Assembly (NCBI RefSeq): GCF_014644535.1
Contig: NZ_BMKW01000004.1
Location: forward strand, 1-64,000
Origin: Neoroseomonas lacus
GTDB taxonomy: Bacteria; Pseudomonadota; Alphaproteobacteria; Acetobacterales; Acetobacteraceae
Reading direction: 5' to 3'
Length of the DNA stretch: 64,000 nucleotides
In this document: in pieces, positions 8,297 through 18,186 of the stretch
How the letters are laid out: each line of letters opens with the position of its first letter
Position numbering within the stretch: position 1 is the stretch's first letter
Notes under the pieces: model-generated
The model's database searches: none
What the model was told of the DNA's origin: nothing
The model's input: only the letters and a program-made list of their open reading frames with translations
Made by a program: the position numbers and the translations under genes

Positions 8297-8718
8297 CACG
8301 CGCCTTCCATCGGCACGGCGACCATCCACAGCAGGCCGAAGCGGTCCTGGACCATGCCGAAGGCGGGACTGAAGAAGGTCTTGCCGAGCGGCATGCGGAC
8401 CTCGCCACCATCGGACAGGCCGGCGAAGTACATGGCGGCCTGCGCCGCGTCGCGCGCCGGCAGGGAGACGCCGAAGCCGGCGAATTTTGCGGCACCGGCG
8501 CAATGGCCGTCCGAGAGCATCAGGGTGGCGTCGCCGATGCGGATCTCGGCATGCATGATCTTCTTCTCGCTGCCGGGCGGCATCATGCCGGGCGGCGGCG
8601 GCTCGGGTGAGTCGCTGTTGCGCATCAGCATCACCGTCTCGGCGCCGAGGGCGGTCTTGTAGAAGCCGATGGCTTCCTCGGCGCTGCCTTCGAAGAACAG
8701 GTAGGGGGTGATCGGCAT
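8296..8718 (-). CDS. VOC-superfamily protein, PhnB/YjdN-like
   Basis: This is a 140-aa glyoxalase-fold protein. It starts with ITPYLFFEGSAEEAIGFY, typical of PhnB-like single-domain VOC proteins, and ends with DRFGLLWMVAVP. A Pro-rich loop (SPEPPPPGMMPPGSEKK) matches the family insert. These proteins resemble bleomycin-resistance and demethylubiquinone methyltransferase-like folds, but most have no known reaction. It is coupled to the AHSA1 gene downstream; this VOC plus AHSA1 pairing is common in bacterial genomes. Confidence 0.88.
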   Translation of the reverse strand: MPITPYLFFEGSAEEAIGFYKTALGAETVMLMRNSDSPEPPPPGMMPPGSEKKIMHAEIRIGDATLMLSDGHCAGAAKFAGFGVSLPARDAAQAAMYFAGLSDGGEVRMPLGKTFFSPAFGMVQDRFGLLWMVAVPMEGA

Positions 8719-8744
8719 GGTGGTTGCTCCGTCGGTCGCGTTGT

Positions 8745-9098
8745 TCAGGCCTGCAGCAGGGTCGTGAAGCCGCCATAGATCATTCGCTTGCCGTCGAAGG
8801 GGACGTCGCCCGGCTCCATCTTCATGCGCGGGTCGGCCATGATCTTCTTCCAGCCCTCGTCACGGACTTCCTTCGATGGCCAGGTCATCCAGGAGAAGAC
8901 GACCGTCTCATCCGCTTCGCATTTCACCGCCATGGGGAAGGAGGTGAGCTTGCCCTCGGGCACGTCGTCGCCCCAGCATTCGGTCATCGACAGGGCGCCG
9001 TGTTCCTTGAGCATCGGCGCCGTCTTCTCGGCATGGAGGCGATAGGCCTCCTTCTTCGCGTTCGGTACGGCGAGCACGAAGCCATCGACATAGGTCAT
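8745..9098 (-). CDS. DUF1428-family protein
   Basis: This is a 117-aa protein opening with MTYVDGFVLAVPNAKKEAY and continuing with ECWGDDVPEGK, FSWMTWPSKEVRDEGW, MADPRM and FDGKRMIYGGF. This is the full set of conserved blocks of the YciI-like DUF1428 family, at full family length. Function is unknown; the dimeric alpha-beta barrel fold is known from structures of relatives. ATG at 9098 follows AAAGGAGAAC, a good ribosome-binding site. It is the third gene of the TetR-led operon. Confidence 0.9.
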   Translation of the reverse strand: MTYVDGFVLAVPNAKKEAYRLHAEKTAPMLKEHGALSMTECWGDDVPEGKLTSFPMAVKCEADETVVFSWMTWPSKEVRDEGWKKIMADPRMKMEPGDVPFDGKRMIYGGFTTLLQA

Positions 9099-9121
9099 GG
9101 GCGTTCTCCTTTGTGTGCGGT

Positions 9122-9595
9122 TCAGGATGCGTTGAACGCCGCTTCGAGCGCGGCGGCGTCGATCTTCACCATCTGCATCAGCGCGGCGATGACGCGGCCG
9201 CGTTGCGCTTCGTTGCCGGCTTTCATCAGGCGCGGCAGCGCCTCGGGCACCAGCTGCCAGGCGACGCCGTAGCGGTCCTTCAGCCAGCCACAGGCCTGCG
9301 CCTGGCCACCGACCAGCAGCGCGTCCCACACCTGGTCCAGCTCGGCCTGGTTGTCGCAGAGGGCGGAGAGCGAGACCGCGTTGGTGAAGGCCTCGCCCGG
9401 ATTGCCGTTCATCGCCAGCATCGGCGTGCCGTTCAGCGCGAATTCCACCAGCAGCACGCCGCCGGCCGGGCCGGGGCCGCCGGGCGGGATGCGGATGATC
9501 TCGCCCAGCGCGGCGCCGGGGATGGTGGCGCAGTAGAAGCGCGCGGCTTCCTCGGCTTGGGTGGCGAACCAGAGGCTTGTCGCTATCTGCGTCAT
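9122..9595 (-). CDS. VOC-superfamily protein, 3-demethylubiquinone methyltransferase-like fold
   Basis: This is a 157-aa PhnB-type VOC protein. The N-terminus QIATSLWFATQAEEAARFY and the internal EFALNGTPMLAMNGNP and YGVAWQLVPEALP blocks match the family annotated as 3-demethylubiquinone-9 3-methyltransferase (a misleading family name). Its ATG overlaps the tetR stop as ATGA, so it is translationally coupled to the regulator. Actual substrate is unknown. Confidence 0.87.
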   Translation of the reverse strand: MTQIATSLWFATQAEEAARFYCATIPGAALGEIIRIPPGGPGPAGGVLLVEFALNGTPMLAMNGNPGEAFTNAVSLSALCDNQAELDQVWDALLVGGQAQACGWLKDRYGVAWQLVPEALPRLMKAGNEAQRGRVIAALMQMVKIDAAALEAAFNAS

Positions 9596-10224
9596 GCGGC
9601 GTTTCCTTGGTGTTCCTGGGGGGCGGTGAGGAGCAGTTCGACGTAGCGGCGCAGGTGCCGCAGGCTGTCGACCGCGAGGTCCGGCCCGCCATCCGCCTTG
9701 GCGAGGACGAAGGCGCCCTGGATGACCGCCATGGCATGCAGGGCCAGGCTCTCCGCCGTGAAGCCCGTGATGCCGCGCGCCTGCATCGTCGCTGCGATTT
9801 CGTCGCACAGTGGTGCGGCATGGATCGTGATGCCGTCCTGGCAAGCCGCGCGGATGGCCGGATGGGTGGCGAAGGTCTCCTGCACCATCATGCCGAGCAG
9901 GCAGGTGAAGTGCGGGATCGCCCCGCGGAAGATGGCGATGCGGAAATCGACATAGGCGAGGACGCGGTCGAGCGGGTCGGCATGGTCGCGCCAGCCGGAG
10001 CGCGCGAAGAGCGCTTCGAGCCAGGTACTGAAATGCACCGCGGCGGCGACGCCGAGGTCTTCCTTGCTGCGGAAGTGATGGAAGAAGGCGCCCTTGGTCA
10101 CGCCGGCCGCCGCGCAGATGTCGTCCACCGTGGTGGCGGCATAGCCCTGCGTGCGCAGCAGGGTCATCGCCGCGTCGAGAAGGCGGGTCCGGGCATCGGG
10201 GCGTCGGGGTGGCGTTGCGTCCAT
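9592..10224 (-). CDS. TetR/AcrR-family repressor of the VOC-AHSA1 operon
   Basis: This is a 210-aa regulator. The N-terminal TetR HTH spans about residues 10-56 (RTRLLDAAMTLLRTQGYAATTVDDICAAAGVTKGAFFHHF, given in parts: RTRLLDAAMTLL, VDDICAAAGV, KGAFFHHFRSKEDL), with a ligand-binding C-terminal domain. ATG at 10224 was preferred over an upstream ATG at 10260, which would place the start inside the operator. It is the first gene of a five-gene minus-strand operon, and a 20-bp palindrome lies just upstream, so autoregulation is likely. Confidence 0.92.
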   Translation of the reverse strand: MDATPPRRPDARTRLLDAAMTLLRTQGYAATTVDDICAAAGVTKGAFFHHFRSKEDLGVAAAVHFSTWLEALFARSGWRDHADPLDRVLAYVDFRIAIFRGAIPHFTCLLGMMVQETFATHPAIRAACQDGITIHAAPLCDEIAATMQARGITGFTAESLALHAMAVIQGAFVLAKADGGPDLAVDSLRHLRRYVELLLTAPQEHQGNAA

Positions 10225-10232
10225 GCGAGGTA

Positions 10233-10252
10233 CATACCAACCAGTCGGTATG
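10233..10252. promoter_or_regulatory. TetR operator
   Basis: The palindrome CATACCAACCAGTCGGTATG starts 9 bases upstream of the tetR start codon. Its arms CATACC and GGTATG are perfect inverted repeats, and the inner AAC-CAGTC partly pairs. ATACC-n8-GGTAT sites are typical for TetR regulators of this size class. Confidence 0.75.
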
Positions 10253-10322
10253 CTGGCCAAGCCCGCCAGTGGCCACCTCGCGCTCTTGTGCGAGACGTCC
10301 GCGATTCAGGGTTTCGCGGCGG

Positions 10323-11456
10323 TCAGCCCAGCAGGCCGCGCGCCACCACCATGCGTTGGATGTCCGAGGTGCCGTCGAGGATGCGCAGCAGCCGCACGTC
10401 GCGGTACAGGCGCTCGACGGCGCTGCCGACCATGTAGCCCTCGCCGCCATGGACCTGCAGCACGCGGTCGGCGACGCGGCCCAGCGCCTCGGTGGCGAAC
10501 AGCTTGGCGGCGGCGGCATCGGCCGGGCGCAACGTGCCGTCGTCTCGCGCACGGGCGAGTTCCAGTGCCATGCAGCGCGCCGCCAGCGCCTCGGCCACGC
10601 AATCGGCGAGCAGGGCGGCGATGACGGGTTGTTCGGCGAGCGGCTTGCCGAATTGGCGGCGCGCCAGCGCGTGGCGGCGGCCTTCGTCGATCAGCCGTTC
10701 CATCAGCCCGGCCGAGAGCGCGGCGAGATGCAGCCGCACCTTGTCGAGCCCGGCCAGCGCGAGCTTCAGCCCGTCGCCCTCGGCGCCGACCAGCGCGTCC
10801 GCGGGCACGGCGACGTCCTCGAAGACGATGTCGGCGACCTGCGCGCCGCGCATGCCCATCTTCTGTTGCGTCGGCTGCACCGATACGCCAGGCGTGTTGG
10901 GGTCGATGGCGAAGGCGGAGATGCCGCGCGCGCCGGCGCCGCCCGTGCGCGCCATCACCATCAGCATGCCGGCTTCCGGCGCATTGGTGACCCAGCGCTT
11001 GCGGCCGGTGAGGCGCCAGCCGTCGCCATCGCGACGCGCGGTGGTTTGCAGCGCGGCAGCATCCGAGCCGGCCTCGGCTTCCGACAGGCAGAAACAGGCG
11101 ATCAGGTCGCCGCGCGCCAGGCCCGGCAGCCAGCGCGCCCTCTGCGCCTCGGTCCCCGCCCGCAGCAGGATCTGCGCCGCGCCCCCACTGTTGAGCGCAT
11201 AGACGGCGCGATAGGCCGGCGCGGTACGACCAAGGACGAGCATCAGCCCGGCCTCTTCCTCCATGGTCAGGCCGAGGCCGCCTTGCGCCTCGGGGATGGA
11301 GAGGCCGAACAACCCGTGGGCGCGTAGCGCGGCGCGCGCGGCGTCGGGCATGCGGTCCTCGGCGTCCATCTGCGCCTCGGCCGGGACCAGGATGTCCTCC
11401 ACCAGGGCGCGGGCGGCGGTGAGGCGGGCGGCCTGGGCCGTGGCATCGCGGATCAT
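10323..11456 (-). CDS. Acyl-CoA dehydrogenase
   Basis: This is a 377-aa flavin-dependent acyl-CoA dehydrogenase: an N-terminal helical domain, a beta domain with CFCLSEAEAGSDAAAL and KRWVTNAPEAG, and a C-terminal helical domain with QVHGGEGYMVGSAVERLYRD. It should oxidise an acyl-CoA to the enoyl form and pass electrons to ETF; substrate is not predictable. The usual catalytic motif YEGT is ILDGT here, so the Glu base of short/medium-chain enzymes is Asp. It may use a base elsewhere, as isovaleryl-CoA dehydrogenase does. The gene stands alone, downstream of repeat B. Confidence 0.9.
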   Translation of the reverse strand: MIRDATAQAARLTAARALVEDILVPAEAQMDAEDRMPDAARAALRAHGLFGLSIPEAQGGLGLTMEEEAGLMLVLGRTAPAYRAVYALNSGGAAQILLRAGTEAQRARWLPGLARGDLIACFCLSEAEAGSDAAALQTTARRDGDGWRLTGRKRWVTNAPEAGMLMVMARTGGAGARGISAFAIDPNTPGVSVQPTQQKMGMRGAQVADIVFEDVAVPADALVGAEGDGLKLALAGLDKVRLHLAALSAGLMERLIDEGRRHALARRQFGKPLAEQPVIAALLADCVAEALAARCMALELARARDDGTLRPADAAAAKLFATEALGRVADRVLQVHGGEGYMVGSAVERLYRDVRLLRILDGTSDIQRMVVARGLLG

Positions 11457-11484
11457 GGCGTCATCTCCTTGTCGCGGCGCGGGA

Positions 11485-11747
11485 CCGAGAGGGGCCTTGC
11501 CCCTCTCGGGCTCACCCCACCAAAGGCCTAAGGGCCTTTGGAAACCGATACTGGGCGTTGGGCAGAACGGGCTTGCTCAGCGGCGCGACGCCCGCTTTGC
11601 CCGGTGCCAGAATCATGTTGGACACCTTGTCCAATACGGCATTGCCATTCGGCGACCACCGCGGCGCCCAGCACCAACTCAAGGTGTCCAGAGGCCCTTA
11701 GGCCTTTGGTGGGGTGAGGTCCGGAGAGGGGCAAAGCCCTTCTCCGG
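11485..11747. repeat. Nested-hairpin intergenic element, copy B
   Basis: This is the best-preserved copy. The left outer hairpin is an 11-bp perfect stem (CCGAGAGGGGC-CTT-GCCCCTCTCGG, 11485-11509). It is followed by CACCCCACC and the second hairpin CCAAAGGCC-TAAG-GGCCTTTGG. The right arm mirrors this order: CCAGAGGCC-CTTA-GGCCTTTGG, GGTGGGGTGAGGTCC, then CCGGAGAGGGGC-AAA-GCCCTTCTCCGG. About 120 bases of variable interior contain no gene. It fills the gap between the acyl-CoA dehydrogenase start and the hydroxyacid dehydrogenase stop. Confidence 0.85.
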
Positions 11748-11804
11748 TCCCAACCGTCGCGGCAATCTCCAACCTGCAACGGAAGAGCGACGCTTGGTGC
11801 GTCG

Positions 11805-12815
11805 TCAATCGCTCTCGGGCGGGATGACGTTGGTGTTCAACCCGTCGACCAGCACGTCGCGCATGGTCTCCGCCCCCTTCAGACGGATGTCGTCCCAGGC
11901 CTCGGGGCTGTGGAAGGCGATGTGCGGGCAGATGATCAGCCGGCCGGTCAGCCATTCCTCCTTGTCGCGATAGGCGCGCAGCAGGGACGGGATGGGCTCG
12001 ACCGGCGGTTCGACCGGGATGACGTCGAGGCCGGCGGCGGCGACATGGCCGTCGCGCAGCACCTTCTCCAGTGCCTCGATATCGAGGATCGGCCCGCGTG
12101 CCGTGTTGATCACCACGGCGTTCTTCGGCAGCAGGCGCAACTCACGCTCGCCGACCAGGCCGCGCGTGTGGCGCGTCAGCGGGCAATGGATGGACAGCAC
12201 GTCGGCCTGGGCCAGCATCTCGTCCATCGTGCGGCAGCGCGTCACGCCGATGGCGCGGTCCGCCCCGTTCGGCAGCGCCGGGTCGTAGAACACCACGCGG
12301 TAGCCGAGCGCCTTGGCGCGCAGCGCGGCGGCCGTGCCGATGCGCCCGAGGCCGAGGATGCCGAAGGTCTGCACCTCCTGCCGGCGCACCGCCGGGTGGC
12401 GCAGCACCGCCCACGGCGCCGGGTTCGGGCCGCGTTGGGTGTCGTGGTACAGCGTCAGGCCGCGGCGCAGCGCGAGCGCCATCAGGATGGCGAATTCGGC
12501 GACTTCTTGCGTGCCGTAGTCGGGCACGTTGCAGACCTTGATGCCGCGGGCGGCGGCCGCGACGCGATCGACGCGGTCATAGCCGACGCCCATGCGCACG
12601 ATGACCTTGAGCTTCGGGAAGCGCGCGATCTGGTCGGCCGGCACCGCCATGCGCAGCGTCATCAGCCCTTCGGCCTGCTGGCAGATCTCGTCGGGCAATT
12701 CAGCGAGGGAGGTCTTGCACGGCCCCTGCAGGATGCGCACCGACGGGCCCATGACCCGCTGTTCAAGCGCGGTGTCCGGATAGAGCCCCTCAGGCTCGAC
12801 AACAGTCAGCGTCAC
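11805..12815 (-). CDS. D-isomer-specific 2-hydroxyacid dehydrogenase
   Basis: This is a 336-aa NAD-dependent dehydrogenase, CtBP/phosphoglycerate-dehydrogenase type. The Rossmann motif GLGRIG follows FGIL, the catalytic Arg is in NTARGPILD, and the catalytic His is in CPHIAFHSPEAW. I chose GTG at 12815 because GGGGGA precedes it by 7 bases and the family sequence starts there; the longer open frame upstream is shadow. Substrate is unknown. It is followed upstream (83 bases) by the ferric-reductase-like gene on the same strand. Confidence 0.88.
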   Translation of the reverse strand: MTLTVVEPEGLYPDTALEQRVMGPSVRILQGPCKTSLAELPDEICQQAEGLMTLRMAVPADQIARFPKLKVIVRMGVGYDRVDRVAAAARGIKVCNVPDYGTQEVAEFAILMALALRRGLTLYHDTQRGPNPAPWAVLRHPAVRRQEVQTFGILGLGRIGTAAALRAKALGYRVVFYDPALPNGADRAIGVTRCRTMDEMLAQADVLSIHCPLTRHTRGLVGERELRLLPKNAVVINTARGPILDIEALEKVLRDGHVAAAGLDVIPVEPPVEPIPSLLRAYRDKEEWLTGRLIICPHIAFHSPEAWDDIRLKGAETMRDVLVDGLNTNVIPPESD

Positions 12816-12897
12816 GCGGTTTCCCCCAATTCTTGCCGGTATCGGGACAGGATGCGGGTGCCCCGCCGCCGGTGCAACCCACCCGGCCGGAAGGTGC

Positions 12898-14235
12898 TCA
12901 GCGCATCGCGAACAACTCCTGATGAAAGCGCGCCGGCGGCAGGTGGTGTGCGGCGAAATCCCGCCGCATCGCATGGCCGAAGCCGGCCGGCCCGCAGAAC
13001 CACACGCTCGCCTCCTGCCAGCCTGGCACTTCGGCGCGGATACGCTCGCCGTTGAGCCGACCGTCGCGCTGGTCATGCAGCACATGCAGATGCACCCCGG
13101 CGCGGGCGGCGTCGGCGGTGAGTTTCGCGATCGCCTCGGCGCTGTAGTCGGCGGTCGGGTGGAAGAGATGGATTTCCTGCGGCGGGCGCGGCGGTTCCAG
13201 GGCGATCTGCTTCATGCGGGCGATGAAGGGCGTGATGCCGATGCCGGCGCCGATCCAGATCTGGCGTGGGCGGTCATCGTCGAAGGTGAAGCAGCCATAG
13301 GGGCCTTCGACCATCACCGCCTGTCCGACGGTCAGCCGGTCGGGCAGGGTGCTGGTGTGGTCGCCCAGCGCCTTGGTGATGAAGGTGAGGCAGCGCTCCG
13401 CCGGATGCCAGGCGGAAGCGATCGTGTAGGGGTGCGCGCCTTCCGACCTGTCCGAGGTGACGAAGGCGAACTGGCCTGCCCGGTGGCCAGGCCAGCCTTC
13501 CGGCACCGAGACCTCGCCCTCAAGCACCCTGAGTTCGGGATAGTAGGTGAGGGAGGCGATCCGGCCGCGCACCTGCCGGCCCGCGCCGACCCGGCGCAGC
13601 AGCACGACCACCGCCCCGCCCGTGCCGCCTGCCATCAGCACCGCCATGACGACGCCGAGGGGCGTTGCCCAATAGGCGAAGCTGGTGAGCACGACGGCAT
13701 GGAAGACGAGCACCAGATAGACCGCGGCGAGCCAGCGATGCGTCTTGAAGAAAAAGCCGTAGGGGATGCGCGTGATGAGCGCCACGGCGATCAGCACGAC
13801 GGCGGCATAGAAGGCCCATTCGCCGATACCCTCCGCCGTGCCGCGCAGGCCGAGAAGGGTCTGCTCGATGTCGCTGCCCGGCGCGGGGCGCGGTCCGCGC
13901 GCGGGACGCGCGAGCCAGCCGAAGCCGACCGCCCATTTCGGCCCCTGTGACCACAGCCAATGGACCACGGACAGCACCAGCCCGCCGATGCCGAGCCATT
14001 TGTGCAGCCGGTACATTTTGTCGAGGCCATCGAACCACCGCTCGGGCCAGCGCGGGCGGATCGCGAGGATCATCGCCACGCTCATGCACCCCATCGCCAG
14101 GATGCCGGTGACCTGCACCATCCCGGCGCGGAAGGGAAACAGGCCGACCGGTGCCAGGGCGGCAGGGTCCGCCGCGATCCACAACAGCAGGAGCAGCCCG
14201 AGCAGGCCCCAGAACGCACGCGCTATCCGTACCAC
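12898..14235 (-). CDS. Ferric reductase-like transmembrane oxidoreductase (ferredoxin reductase-type)
   Basis: This is a 445-aa membrane flavoprotein. The N-terminal half has about six hydrophobic helices, with paired His in HKWLGIGGLVLSVVHW and HRWLAAVYLVLVFH that would hold two hemes. The C-terminal half is an FNR-type module with an FAD site (HPYTIASAW) and an NAD(P) site (IGAGIGITPFIARM, then VWFCGPAGFG). It would carry electrons from cytosolic NAD(P)H across the membrane. Targets of this subgroup are unknown. No partner gene is adjacent apart from the hydroxyacid dehydrogenase downstream. Confidence 0.88.
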   Translation of the reverse strand: MVRIARAFWGLLGLLLLLWIAADPAALAPVGLFPFRAGMVQVTGILAMGCMSVAMILAIRPRWPERWFDGLDKMYRLHKWLGIGGLVLSVVHWLWSQGPKWAVGFGWLARPARGPRPAPGSDIEQTLLGLRGTAEGIGEWAFYAAVVLIAVALITRIPYGFFFKTHRWLAAVYLVLVFHAVVLTSFAYWATPLGVVMAVLMAGGTGGAVVVLLRRVGAGRQVRGRIASLTYYPELRVLEGEVSVPEGWPGHRAGQFAFVTSDRSEGAHPYTIASAWHPAERCLTFITKALGDHTSTLPDRLTVGQAVMVEGPYGCFTFDDDRPRQIWIGAGIGITPFIARMKQIALEPPRPPQEIHLFHPTADYSAEAIAKLTADAARAGVHLHVLHDQRDGRLNGERIRAEVPGWQEASVWFCGPAGFGHAMRRDFAAHHLPPARFHQELFAMR

Positions 14236-14328
14236 CTGCCACCCGCTCCCGGTCGCGATTCGACGCGATGATAGGGGCGGGTGGACGCGGCGGCGTTGAC
14301 CTCGCGCAAGCCAGCGGGCGTGCGCCGG

Positions 14329-14655
14329 TCAGGCCGGGGCGGCGACCCGCCCGGCGATCGCCAGGCAGCTTGTCGATCCGAGCTGGCAGACGGCGATATA
14401 GGTCTCGCGCCGCCCGCAGCCGCTGACGCCGATCACGTATTCCGCACGTTCCAGGCCGCGCCAGGCGATCGGCTGGAGAATCTGGCTCGACAGCACGGTG
14501 GCGGTGGCGGCGGGACAGTTCAACTCGAAGCGGGCGCGTTGCAACGCGGCCTGGGTGGCGACGGATTGTTCGTCGGCGAGGATCTGCTGCTGGGTCTCGC
14601 AGCCGGTGAGGGCGAGCAGGAGGACGGCGGCGGGCAGGAGAAGGGTTCGGCGCAT
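14329..14655 (-). CDS. Small lipoprotein, unknown function
   Basis: This is a 108-aa protein with a type II signal peptide and lipobox LTGC, Cys19 being the lipid-modified residue. The mature part has four more cysteines (LNCPAAT, VSGCGRRETY, AVCQLGSTSCLA), suggesting disulfides in the periplasm. ATG at 14655 has AGGAG 9 bases upstream; an ATG 18 bases earlier is an alternative. It is divergent from marR across a 126-base gap containing the palindrome at 14755. Confidence 0.75.
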   Translation of the reverse strand: MRRTLLLPAAVLLLALTGCETQQQILADEQSVATQAALQRARFELNCPAATATVLSSQILQPIAWRGLERAEYVIGVSGCGRRETYIAVCQLGSTSCLAIAGRVAAPA

Positions 14656-14754
14656 CGAGCGCTCCTTGCGCATGTTAATTGCGAATGATCCGCAATTGCG
14701 AATTTTCGCACAAGCATGTTTCTGCATTCCGGCCAGAAGGCGTTGCGGCTGATT

Positions 14755-14768
14755 ATAAGCAGGCTTAT
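14755..14768. promoter_or_regulatory. MarR operator in the marR-emrAB promoter
   Basis: The perfect palindrome ATAAGC-AG-GCTTAT lies 14 bases before the marR start codon, inside an AT-rich stretch that stands out from the GC-rich surroundings. MarR-family regulators bind such 14-18 bp dyads and repress their own efflux operon. Confidence 0.7.
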
Positions 14769-14781
14769 TATATCGCGTGTC

Positions 14782-15237
14782 ATGACAGCCGCCCTCGACC
14801 GTGACCTGCTCTTCCTGCTCTCCGATGTCGGCCGCTTGGTGCGCATCCAGGCCGATCGTCGCGCCCGCGAGGACGGCATGACCCGCGCCCAATGGGTCAT
14901 CCTCGCCCGGCTCGAACGCATGGGCGGGCTGAGCCAGAAGGAACTCGCCGACGCGCTGGAGGTCGAGCCGATCTCGGTCGGCCGGCTGATCGACCGGCTG
15001 CAGGCGCGCGGCCTGGTGGAACGTCGGCCCGACCCGACCGACCGGCGCATCTGGCGGCTGCATCTGACGCCGGCGGCCGCCCCAATCCTGGAACGCATCG
15101 CCGCCTATCGCGCCGAACTCCATGACCGGATCACCCGGGGTCTCGACCACGAGGCGGTGGTCCATGTCGTCGAAGCGTTGCTGGGGATGAAATCACAGCT
15201 GCTGACGGATGAGAGCGTGCCCGACGAGGCCGCCTGA
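14782..15237 (+). CDS. MarR-family transcriptional regulator of the emrAB operon
   Basis: This is a 151-aa winged-helix regulator. Recognisable blocks are TRAQWVILARLERMGGLSQKELADAL, LIDRLQARGLVERRPDPTDRRIW and LTPAAAPILERI. I chose ATG at 14782; the open frame runs 22 codons further upstream but would read through the operator. It is followed after 12 bases by emrA and emrB. It probably represses the efflux genes until a lipophilic compound binds. Confidence 0.92.
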   Translation: MTAALDRDLLFLLSDVGRLVRIQADRRAREDGMTRAQWVILARLERMGGLSQKELADALEVEPISVGRLIDRLQARGLVERRPDPTDRRIWRLHLTPAAAPILERIAAYRAELHDRITRGLDHEAVVHVVEALLGMKSQLLTDESVPDEAA

Positions 15238-15249
15238 GGAACGCGTGTC

Positions 15250-16356
15250 ATGCCTGATGGTCCGCTGACCGAAACCCCGCGCGTGGTGGATCGCGCGACC
15301 GCCGCCGTGCCGCCGCGCGACCCGGCGGTGGCGAAGCGGCGGCTGCGCCGGGGGCTGATGGCGCTCGGCATCGTCGCCGCGATCGGTGCCGCCGGCTGGG
15401 GCTGGCTGTCGGGTGGCCGCTACGTCTCCTCCGACAACGCCTATGTGCATGCCGCGATGCTGATGGTCTCGACCGACGTCGCCGGCATCGTGCGTGAGGT
15501 GCCCGTGCGTGAAGGCCAGGCGGTGCGTCAGGGCGACGTGCTGTACCGTCTCGACCCCGCACCCTTCCAGAACGCCGTGGACGGCGCGCAGGCGCGGCTG
15601 CGCCAGGCGGTGCTGACGGTCGAGGCGCTGCGCGAGGACCTCACGCGCATGCAGCGCGACACCGCGGCGGAGGAAGCCGCCGTGGATCTCGCCAGCGCGC
15701 AGTTCGACCGCGCGCAGAGCCTGGTCGGCACCAGCGCCGTCTCGCGCGCCAGCTACGACGATGCGCGCTTCCGGCTGTTGCAGGCGCAGCAGCGCCTGGC
15801 CAGCCTGCGCCAGCAGGCGGTGGTGCAGCTGGCGCGGCTCGGCGGCGATGCCTCCCTGCCGCCGGAACACCACCCCGAGGTGCAGCAGGCCCAGGCGGCG
15901 CTCGACGAGGCGCGCCGGCAGCTCGCCAACAGCGTGGTGCGCGCGCCCTTCGACGGCATCGTCACGCGGGTCGAGGCGGTGCAGCCGGGCCAGTACATGG
16001 AAGCGGCGGTGCCGGCGCTCGGCCTGGTGGGCTCGGAGCGCGTCTGGGTCGAGGTCAGCCCGAAGGAGACCGACCTCACCTATGTCCGGCCCGGCAATCC
16101 GGTGACCTTTACGGTGGATGCCTATCCGGGGCGGGTGTGGCGCGGCACGGTGGCCTCGATCAGCCCGGCGACGAGCGCGCAGTTCTCGGTGCTGCCGGCG
16201 CAGAACACCAGCGGCAACTGGGTGAAGGTGGTGCAGCGCGTGCCGGTGCGCGTGCACGTCACGCCCGAGGAAGGCGCGCCGCCGCTGCGGGCGGGGATGA
16301 GCGTGGTGGCCAGCATCGACACCGGCCATCGCCGGACCCTGTCGGACCTGTTCTGA
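15250..16356 (+). CDS. emrA: HlyD/EmrA-family membrane fusion protein
   Basis: This is a 368-aa periplasmic adaptor. One N-terminal membrane helix (about residues 32-54, RGLMALGIVAAIGAAGWGW) leads into the lipoyl half-motif SSDNAYVHAAM, an alpha-helical hairpin with coiled-coil heptads (about 105-215), the second lipoyl half (VRAPFDGIVTRVEAVQPGQYM) and a beta-barrel domain. It should link the EmrB pump to an outer-membrane channel. It lies 13 bases before emrB and 12 after marR. Confidence 0.92.
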   Translation: MPDGPLTETPRVVDRATAAVPPRDPAVAKRRLRRGLMALGIVAAIGAAGWGWLSGGRYVSSDNAYVHAAMLMVSTDVAGIVREVPVREGQAVRQGDVLYRLDPAPFQNAVDGAQARLRQAVLTVEALREDLTRMQRDTAAEEAAVDLASAQFDRAQSLVGTSAVSRASYDDARFRLLQAQQRLASLRQQAVVQLARLGGDASLPPEHHPEVQQAQAALDEARRQLANSVVRAPFDGIVTRVEAVQPGQYMEAAVPALGLVGSERVWVEVSPKETDLTYVRPGNPVTFTVDAYPGRVWRGTVASISPATSAQFSVLPAQNTSGNWVKVVQRVPVRVHVTPEEGAPPLRAGMSVVASIDTGHRRTLSDLF

Positions 16357-16369
16357 GGGAGCGCGGGCA

Positions 16370-17920
<1,551 letters not shown>

Positions 17921-17944
17921 GCGGGCGAAGCAAGAGCGGGGGAG

Positions 17945-18186
17945 GGAACTCCCCCTATATCCTCGTTATCCGAACCCGAGGACAACGCTTCGACGAGACG
18001 TCCAATGGCGGCGTTGTGCCCGTTTGGAAACGCCCTGCCGGCCTTGAGCATGGTCGTGAGATGCCCGACGAGCTCGATGTCCGGCGGATCCTCCGGTCCT
18101 TGGCCGGGATTGATCACGACCTTGTCGATCAGTGCGCGAGCCGCTTCCACCGCCACAGGCTCGGCCTTGCCGAAGGCTGCGACCCT
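17945..18186 (-). pseudogene. C-terminal relic of a large serine recombinase
   Basis: On the minus strand the frame encodes GKAEPVAVEAARALIDKVV, then a PDIELVGHLTTMLKAG block. This matches the end of large serine recombinases, where an ALI...V...P pattern precedes an IEL.G.LA.ML strand. No resolvase catalytic domain or start is present upstream, so it is a decayed fragment. It lies at the emrB-proximal border of the Sox cluster. Confidence 0.6.

Noticed and set aside
17938..17955. Terminator after emrB
   Set aside because: A 7-bp stem exists but is followed by TATATCC rather than a T run, so it is mentioned only as weak.
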